In this document: positions 58,779 through 64,000 of the stretch, one piece after another
Layout: every line of letters starts with the position of its first letter
Position numbering within the stretch: position 1 is the first letter of the stretch
Assembly (NCBI GenBank): GCA_937862815.1
Contig: CALMED010000027.1
Span: 120,736 to 184,735 of the forward strand
Direction: 5' to 3'
DNA from: an uncultured Chitinophagaceae bacterium
Lineage (GTDB): Bacteria > Bacteroidota > Bacteroidia > Chitinophagales > Chitinophagaceae
DNA length: 64,000 nt
The notes under the pieces: model-generated
The model's input: the letters and a program-made list of their open reading frames with translations, nothing else
Databases searched by the model: none
Told to the model about the DNA's origin: nothing
Position numbers and translations under genes: made by a program

Positions 58779-61700
58779 CTACGGGATCTGTAAAAGCGGG
58801 GTTGTTTCTTTGTTGGTAGCCGAATCACCGGCGGGCTGCTGTTCCTTCTGTGCAAACTCTTTCATTGCTTCTTCAATGCCCTGCAGCATCTGTCGGGCCG
58901 TTTGGTATTCGTACTGCTGGGCCGGACCGATCTGTTCTTCTTTCAGTGACTCATAAAAAGCAACCTGCTGCTGGCAATCCTTTTTAATCTGCTGCATGAC
59001 ACGGTTGCCCAGTTCCGAATCGCCCGCCTGGTAAGCCGTCATGGCAAAATAGAAGCTCTTTTCGTTGTGGTCATTGCCGTAGCGGCTGGCCATGGCATAG
59101 GGCATGTTGGCAGCGGGCATTTTTTCGTCGCAATGACGCAGTACCCGTTTCGCATCTTCCTTGCGTCCGTCCGCGATGAGGCTCATGGCAAGGATGGTGT
59201 GCGCATTACGGATGCTGAGCATGTGCCGGCGGTTTTCTTCATCAAAATACACGCCGTTACGGGTGGCGCCGCCGTATTTGAATTTTGTGAGAATGTTGTT
59301 CAGCATCCACTCGGTATTCACCGTACCCCGCACATTCGCTACCGGCACCAGGCGGAACGATAATCCATCCTGGCGAAGAAACTCATCAAAGCCTATCTGC
59401 AGCGGCTGTGTAAAGTAAATGGGGCGCCTCCACTGGTTGGCGGCGATGATGTTGAGAATGGCCGCATCATTTTTAAACAGGTACCCTTTGCGGAGCTGGA
59501 ACCGTAATTCGGGCAATACCTCGTCTGTTGCATTTACTGTACCGTTTTCCAGTACGGCATTCCGGTCAACAGGGACTGAAAGCTTGTTGCTGTAGATGTA
59601 GTTGAGCAGATCGCCGCTCTGAGTACGGTACATCTTGCCCGGCTCATCGCTGCCGGCCTGTTCCTTCATGATCTTATACAGGTCGTAGTAGGATGTATCG
59701 GTTTGTGATACAGGAATGTAATAGACCACGTTGCGTTTATCCCCTGCAATTTGCTCCGGCGTCCAGATCACATCAATGGGATCACTCTGGTTCACCTTAT
59801 AGCGCAACTGGTTGATGTACCAGTCGGTGCCCAGCAGGCTGGTGTTGATCACCCGCACATCGGGGCGGATACCCAGCACTTCCTGTGCGTACCAGAGGGG
59901 GTAGGTATCGTTGTCGCCCACCGTAAAGAGGATGGCGTTGGGTGCACAACTTTCGAGGTAATTGGTGGCCAGGTCGGGAGCAATGGTCTTCTTGCTGCGG
60001 TCATGATCGTCCCACTCCTGGAAGGCCATTAATGCGGGAACAGCCAGCAGGCAGAGCAGGCCGGCCAGGTAAGAAGCCATGCTTCCTTTCACCAGTTTCT
60101 CCAGCCATTCCTTTACCTGGTAGAAACCAAGTCCGATCCAGATGGCAAAAGCGTAAAAGCTGCCCACATACGCATAATCCCGTTCGCGGGGCTGGGGACC
60201 CGCCTGGTTGAGGTACAACACAATGGCGAGACCGGTAAAGAAGAACAGCAATCCGGCCACCACCCAGTCGCGGCGGTGTTTGTAATACTGAAATGCAAAA
60301 CCAAGTACGCCCAGCACGAAGGGCAGCAGGTAGAGTTGGTTGTTGGCCTTGCTGTTTTTAAGGCTCTCGGGCATCAGTTTCTGGTTGCCGAGGCGCAGGT
60401 TATCGAGGAAAGAGATGCCGCTGATCCAGTTACCGTTGCGGCGTTCACCCAGGCCCTGCACATCGTTTTGTTTGCCGGCAAAATTCCACATAAAATAGCG
60501 CCAGTACATGATGTTTATCTGGTAGCCGAAAAAGAACTTGATGTTATCGGCCATATCCGGATCGCGCTCATAATAAGTACGGCCGGTTTGTTTATCCTGC
60601 AGTTTTTCTATCCCGAGGAACTGGGCGTAGTAGTCGGCATGCCCTTGCTCGTTACTGGCATCCCACAAGCGCGGGAACACCATGGTTTGTTCGGGAGGAT
60701 AGACGGCTTTCCGCTTCTTACCCACCACTTCATACCGGTTGCCCACGCGCTGGTAAACATCGCCCACTTCTTCATAGTCGGCTTCCGCCGTAAACATCTG
60801 GCCTTTGAGCAGCGGGATATCGCCGTACTGTTCGCGGTTGAGATAGCTTACGAGCGAGAGAGGGTTGTTTACGTCGTTCATGTCAATGGCCGGGTTGGCA
60901 TTGGAACGGATCATGGTGGTGAGGTAGGTGGAATAGCCCACCAGCATAAAGGCGAAACTCCAGAGGCCCAGGCGCAGAAAGCGGTTGCTGTTGGCATTGG
61001 CCCAGCGTAAACCAAACCAGATGAGTATAGCCACCGCAATGAAGAAGAAAGCAAAACCGGTAAAGAAAGGCAGGCCAAAACTGTTCACAAAGAGGCGATC
61101 GAACCAACCGGCGAGCCCAATGCTCCACTGGATAACCGCCACCTGCACGATGCCGGTGATGGCACAGCCAATCAGGAAAGCGATGATTCCACCCTTCCAG
61201 GTAGGTGTGTACCGGCGGAAATAATACACCATCACAATAGCGGGGATGGTCAACAGGTTGAGCAGGTGTACCCCGATGCTGAGGCCCATCAGGAAGGCAA
61301 TGAGAATGATCCAGCGTTCGGCATGGGTGCGCCGGGCGTCGTCTGCACCGGCTTTTCCGTCTTCATGCTCCCAACGCAGGATGGCCCAGAACACTACGGC
61401 TGTAAAGAAGGACGACAAGGCATACACTTCACCTTCCACCGCGCTGTACCAGAACGAATCGCTGAAGGTATAAGCCAGCGACCCGATGACACCGGCGGCA
61501 ATTACATTAAAGAGTTCGGTACCGGTAAGTTCACCGGTGGACTTTTGTACCAGCCGGCGGCTGAAGTGGGTGATGGTCCAGAACAGGAACATGATGGTGA
61601 AACCGCTGGCCAGGGCCGAGAGGAGGTTTACACCCACGGCGGCATCACCGGGTGTAAACAAGGTAAATATGCGGCCGAGCAGGATAAAGAGCGGCGCCCC

Positions 61701-61853
61701 GGGGGGGTGCGGGATGCCCAGTTTGAAAGCGGAGGAAACGAATTCGCCGCAATCCCACAAACTGCCCGTTGGCTCCATGGTGAGTATGTACACAGCACTT
61801 GCAAAGAGTCCGATGAACCAGCCTGTAATGTTGTTGACCTTTTGAAAATTCAT
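58779..61853 (-). CDS. DUF2723 polytopic membrane protein (protein O-mannosyltransferase-like)
   Basis: 1024 residues. About a dozen membrane helices in the first ~580 residues; the DUF2723 core is seen at the start: YILTMEPTGSLWDCGEFVSSAFKLGIPHPPGAPLF (in part), where the acidic residues in the first outer loop recall the catalytic Asp/Glu of GT-C mannosyltransferases. Further outer-loop motifs include QPRERDYAYVGSFYAFAIWIGLG and FTVGDNDTYPLWYAQEVLGIRPDVRV. The C-terminal ~350 residues are soluble. Proposed role: transfer of a sugar from a lipid carrier to secreted proteins, as in Bacteroidota O-glycosylation. A TATTTTTG box lies at 61900-61893. Confidence 0.9.
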   Translation of the reverse strand: MNFQKVNNITGWFIGLFASAVYILTMEPTGSLWDCGEFVSSAFKLGIPHPPGAPLFILLGRIFTLFTPGDAAVGVNLLSALASGFTIMFLFWTITHFSRRLVQKSTGELTGTELFNVIAAGVIGSLAYTFSDSFWYSAVEGEVYALSSFFTAVVFWAILRWEHEDGKAGADDARRTHAERWIILIAFLMGLSIGVHLLNLLTIPAIVMVYYFRRYTPTWKGGIIAFLIGCAITGIVQVAVIQWSIGLAGWFDRLFVNSFGLPFFTGFAFFFIAVAILIWFGLRWANANSNRFLRLGLWSFAFMLVGYSTYLTTMIRSNANPAIDMNDVNNPLSLVSYLNREQYGDIPLLKGQMFTAEADYEEVGDVYQRVGNRYEVVGKKRKAVYPPEQTMVFPRLWDASNEQGHADYYAQFLGIEKLQDKQTGRTYYERDPDMADNIKFFFGYQINIMYWRYFMWNFAGKQNDVQGLGERRNGNWISGISFLDNLRLGNQKLMPESLKNSKANNQLYLLPFVLGVLGFAFQYYKHRRDWVVAGLLFFFTGLAIVLYLNQAGPQPRERDYAYVGSFYAFAIWIGLGFYQVKEWLEKLVKGSMASYLAGLLCLLAVPALMAFQEWDDHDRSKKTIAPDLATNYLESCAPNAILFTVGDNDTYPLWYAQEVLGIRPDVRVINTSLLGTDWYINQLRYKVNQSDPIDVIWTPEQIAGDKRNVVYYIPVSQTDTSYYDLYKIMKEQAGSDEPGKMYRTQSGDLLNYIYSNKLSVPVDRNAVLENGTVNATDEVLPELRFQLRKGYLFKNDAAILNIIAANQWRRPIYFTQPLQIGFDEFLRQDGLSFRLVPVANVRGTVNTEWMLNNILTKFKYGGATRNGVYFDEENRRHMLSIRNAHTILAMSLIADGRKEDAKRVLRHCDEKMPAANMPYAMASRYGNDHNEKSFYFAMTAYQAGDSELGNRVMQQIKKDCQQQVAFYESLKEEQIGPAQQYEYQTARQMLQGIEEAMKEFAQKEQQPAGDSATNKETTPLLQIP

Positions 61854-61892
61854 AATGAAGTTGATTTTAACTGCTCATTTCCGTATGGCAGG

Positions 61893-61900
61893 CAAAAATA
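61893..61900 (-). promoter_or_regulatory. -7 element of the DUF2723 gene
   Basis: TATTTTTG on the minus strand, 39 bases before the ATG at 61853; -33 not clear. Confidence 0.5.
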
Positions 61901-61951
61901 AGGAGTGGAGGGAAGAAACGGCTCATTTTTACCGCTTTTAACGGGGTGGGT

Positions 61952-62773
61952 TTATTCGAAGTAAATGCGGATGGTTTGGTACATCAGGCGGCTCTGGTTG
62001 TACTGGCTGTTGTTCTTTTCCGAAAAGCGTTGCAAACCGAAGAGACCTGCCGCGTTGCCCTTGTTGATGGCAATTTCCAGGTAACCGGCGGCATTGAAAA
62101 GGGCCAGTTTCTCCCCTTCCGGCACATCGGCATAGGTTTCCCGCAGCTGATCAATCACTTCATCGCGACGGAAAACGATTTTAAACCGCCGCCCTCTGCG
62201 CTGGGCTTCAAACTCTTCATGCGTAATGTTGACCACCACATTTTCGAAATGATCGATGTAAATGATCTGTCCTTCGATGTACTGGCTGGTGGTGAGCGGG
62301 CGCAGGGGATTCCGCACCTGGATGGATACGGAGGCATCACCCAGGTCGGCCAGCTTTGCCCCCGCCCGGATACCGCGGATTACCCGGCCAAATACTTCCG
62401 TGCAATGGAGGGTGTTTCGGGCCCGCGAGGCGTCGAGCGGAAGGGCCACCACCTCCTGCGGCGGTTCTTCCAGTATCATGGTGATCAGGCCGTTATCGGC
62501 AATGCAGTAGTATTGACCGTTGTGACGAACCAGGAGGAGGTGGTCCGGTACGTATTGAAACAGGTTGACGAAAACAAGATGAACAGTCCCTTCGGGAAAA
62601 TGGCGCACGGCATTGCGGATCACATAGGCCGCCTGCGGATCGTTTGACGGTGTGAGCGAATGGGTGATATCCACCACCTGGAAAGCGGGATCCATTGCCA
62701 TGAGCGTACCCTTCACCGCCCCTGCCAGGTAATCCTGTGCGCCAAAGTCTGATGTAAGGGTAAGCAAGGTCAT
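61952..62773 (-). CDS. DUF62 / SAM hydroxide adenosyltransferase-like protein
   Basis: 273 residues of the SAM-dependent chlorinase/fluorinase/hydrolase fold: MTLLTLTSDFGAQDYLAGAVKG opens the N-terminal domain, with VVDITHSLTPSNDPQAAYVI and ADNGLITMIL, and a C-terminal beta-barrel (IIYIDHFENVVVNIT). Family members break SAM into adenosine and Met. The VDPGVGxxR motif that supplies the catalytic Asp and Arg in studied enzymes reads VNLFQYVPDHLLLVR here, so activity is doubtful or the mechanism differs. It lies 35 bases downstream of the SDR gene on the same strand. Confidence 0.85.
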   Translation of the reverse strand: MTLLTLTSDFGAQDYLAGAVKGTLMAMDPAFQVVDITHSLTPSNDPQAAYVIRNAVRHFPEGTVHLVFVNLFQYVPDHLLLVRHNGQYYCIADNGLITMILEEPPQEVVALPLDASRARNTLHCTEVFGRVIRGIRAGAKLADLGDASVSIQVRNPLRPLTTSQYIEGQIIYIDHFENVVVNITHEEFEAQRRGRRFKIVFRRDEVIDQLRETYADVPEGEKLALFNAAGYLEIAINKGNAAGLFGLQRFSEKNNSQYNQSRLMYQTIRIYFE

Positions 62774-62808
62774 GTGTGCACAGTAGTTTCAGATTGGCCG
62801 TTTACCGG

Positions 62809-63615
62809 TTATTTGACCAGCTTTCCGTCTTTGAAAAAGAACCGGTACGCCATTTTATCGGCCCAGCCCGGAAAGAATTTATTCAGGAACACAGTACGTT
62901 TACCCGTAAACGTTAGTACCAGGGTACGTTTACGGCGGGCAGCCGCTTCCAGGATGTGCAGGGCACAGGTGGCGGCCGGCATCATGGCGCCCTCGTCCAT
63001 GGGTGTTTCACCGTGGGGCTGCGCCTGGTTGTTGAGGGCCACGTTACGGATGTTGGAGGTGGTGAAACCCGGGCAGACCCACATCACGTGTACGCCGCTT
63101 TGCAGCAATTCGGTCCGCAGTGACTCCAGCCAGCCCTGTACGGCGAATTTGGAAGCCGAATAACCGCTCCGGCCGGGAAGCCCCCGGTAGCCGGCAATGG
63201 AGGACACCCCCATAATGATCCCCTTCTTCCGAAGGATGTGCGGGAGTGCATACTTGGTACAGTACACGGTACCCCAGAAGTTGATGTCCATTACCTTACG
63301 CAGGGTATCCATATTGGTATCTTCAACCAATGCCCGCATGGAGATGCCGGCATTGTTCACAAGCATGTCAACCGTTCCAAAAACAGCTACTGCTTCCTCC
63401 ACAAAACGCCGGCAGTCTTCCTCTTTGCTCACATCGGCTGCTGTTATATGCAATGGCTTGCCGATATAATTATTTTCGAGCGAACGGAATTTGTCCCGGT
63501 TGCGGCCACAGGTGACCACGTTAGCCCCGGAATTGAGCAGTAGTTCCACCAGGGCCCGGCCAATCCCGTCGCTTCCTCCCGTAACCAACACCACCTTGTT
63601 TTTAAAATGATCCAT
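62809..63615 (-). CDS. short-chain dehydrogenase/reductase
   Basis: 268 residues, classical SDR: cofactor motif TGGSDGIGRAL, NNAG (LVNNAGISM), catalytic Ser in VSSIAGYRG and YSASKFAVQ with Tyr and Lys. The C-terminal ~50 residues are longer and basic, with FLNKFFPGWADKMAYRFF, like SDRs acting on lipids at membranes (for instance 3-ketodihydrosphingosine reductase). Since many Bacteroidota make sphingolipids, that role is possible, but it is inference. A -7 box TATTTTTG lies at 63643-63636, 20 bases upstream. Confidence 0.9.
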   Translation of the reverse strand: MDHFKNKVVLVTGGSDGIGRALVELLLNSGANVVTCGRNRDKFRSLENNYIGKPLHITAADVSKEEDCRRFVEEAVAVFGTVDMLVNNAGISMRALVEDTNMDTLRKVMDINFWGTVYCTKYALPHILRKKGIIMGVSSIAGYRGLPGRSGYSASKFAVQGWLESLRTELLQSGVHVMWVCPGFTTSNIRNVALNNQAQPHGETPMDEGAMMPAATCALHILEAAARRKRTLVLTFTGKRTVFLNKFFPGWADKMAYRFFFKDGKLVK

Positions 63616-63635
63616 TTTGCAGGGTATAAGAGGTA

Positions 63636-63643
63636 CAAAAATA
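63636..63643 (-). promoter_or_regulatory. -7 element of the SDR/DUF62 unit
   Basis: TATTTTTG on the minus strand, 20 bases before ATG 63615. Confidence 0.5.
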
Positions 63644-63708
63644 AGCGACTGCTTCCCAAATCGGGGGAGTTCTTTGCAGAAAGATGTACAAACAATTTTT
63701 CAGAAAAG

Positions 63709-63739
63709 TTGGGAGCATTTGGAAATTGCCCTATTTTTG
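63709..63739 (+). promoter_or_regulatory. promoter of tRNA-Lys
   Basis: -33 TTG at 63709-63711, 20-base spacer, -7 TATTTTTG at 63732-63739. Confidence 0.75.
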
Positions 63740-63783
63740 CACTCCCAAATTTTATGGGTGCATCACCCAACCGGTGGTTGTCA

Positions 63784-63856
63784 GATTCCGTAGCTCAGTT
63801 GGTAGAGCACGACACTTTTAATGTTGGGGTCCTGGGTTCGAGTCCCAGCGGGATCA
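63784..63856 (+). tRNA. tRNA-Lys (anticodon TTT)
   Basis: 73 bases: acceptor GATTCCG/CGGGATC, D arm GCTCAGTTGGTAGAGC, anticodon stem CGACA/TGTTG around CTTTTAA (TTT), T arm CTGGGTTCGAGTCCCAG. CCA is not encoded. Its 3' 16 bases and everything to the terminator are repeated 105 bases downstream. Confidence 0.97.
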
Positions 63857-63868
63857 CGAAGTGAGACC

Positions 63869-63897
63869 AAACCGTTCCGCGAGGAGCGGTTTTTTTT
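63869..63897 (+). terminator. intrinsic terminator after tRNA-Lys
   Basis: AAACCGTTCC - GCGA - GGAGCGGTTT with eight T in all after the GG; one T-G pair in the stem. Confidence 0.8.
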
Positions 63898-63945
63898 GCG
63901 CAGCAAAAACGGGGAAGAGAAGTTTATCCCGGCCTGAAGCCGGGA

Positions 63946-64000
63946 AGTCCCAGCGGGATCACGAAGTGAGACCAAACCGTTCCGCGAGGAGCGGTTTTTT
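63946..64000 (+). repeat. second copy of the tRNA-Lys 3' end and terminator
   Basis: All 55 bases from 63946 to the window edge are identical to 63841-63895: the last 16 bases of the tRNA (AGTCCCAGCGGGATCA), the spacer, and the terminator hairpin. No tRNA 5' half precedes this copy. It continues past the window, so its full length is unknown. Confidence 0.85.

Noticed and set aside
63781..63975. 64-codon minus-strand ORF over tRNA-Lys
   Set aside because: It is antisense tRNA and terminator sequence with its partial repeat; such ORFs are a known annotation artefact.

Overview
The window looks like chromosomal DNA from a moderately GC-rich member of the Bacteroidota, most likely Chitinophagaceae. 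Signs are the -33/-7 promoters of the TTG-N(19-21)-TAnnTTTG type in front of many genes, the lack of Shine-Dalgarno sequences, two secreted proteins with type IX secretion C-terminal domains, BshC (bacillithiol), DUF2723, DUF3276, DUF3667 and DUF2752 proteins, and a trypsin-like protease joined to an ECF sigma factor. It is mostly housekeeping DNA with short accessory inserts.

1-3260 (minus): an aromatic amino acid operon, pheA - aminotransferase - tyrA - DAHP synthase (cut by the window edge). Its leader encodes a 30-residue peptide with eight consecutive aromatic residues, followed by an intrinsic terminator just before pheA. A GCCGGGA segment inside the leader ORF can pair with the terminator arm. 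This is a complete ribosome-mediated attenuator and the best find in the window. 3453-12000: small lipoprotein, ECF sigma plus membrane protease with anti-sigma-like N-terminus, DUF3276, ABC exporter, CBS protein, cupin, a frameshifted membrane protein, a 53-residue membrane protein and dnaK.

12206-20189: two T9SS cargo proteins, aspartokinase, an L,D-transpeptidase with a TonB-like C-terminus, and hppD. 20223-21225: a RES/Xre toxin-antitoxin pair behind a perfect 13-bp inverted repeat. 21288-28470: purK and purE separated by a tripartite RND efflux system. 28467-40404: bshC, a beta-propeller protein, an FAD amino-acid dehydrogenase, a sterol-desaturase-like membrane enzyme, a TM2/DUF2752/DUF4870/M48 operon, aldehyde dehydrogenase, di-haem peroxidase and rimO. 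40405-40880 is a structured AT-rich gap with a terminator and perhaps a small RNA. 40881-48180: a PolX-like protein with a degenerate polymerase site, a 1250-residue sensor kinase, mazG and DUF3667.

48249-64000: a YD-repeat secreted protein, tRNA-Gly, tRNA-Leu(UAA), a glycosyltransferase, a second sensor kinase, tRNA-Leu(GAG) followed by a decayed copy split by a 40-bp palindrome, DUF2130, a MoxR/ChlI ATPase with its VWA partner, a 140-bp MITE-like element, DUF2723, a DUF62 protein, an SDR, and tRNA-Lys with a second partial copy of its 3' end running off the window. Across the window several TAnnTTTG-type -7 boxes end only 1-6 bases before the start codon, which points to leaderless mRNAs, including that of the attenuator peptide.
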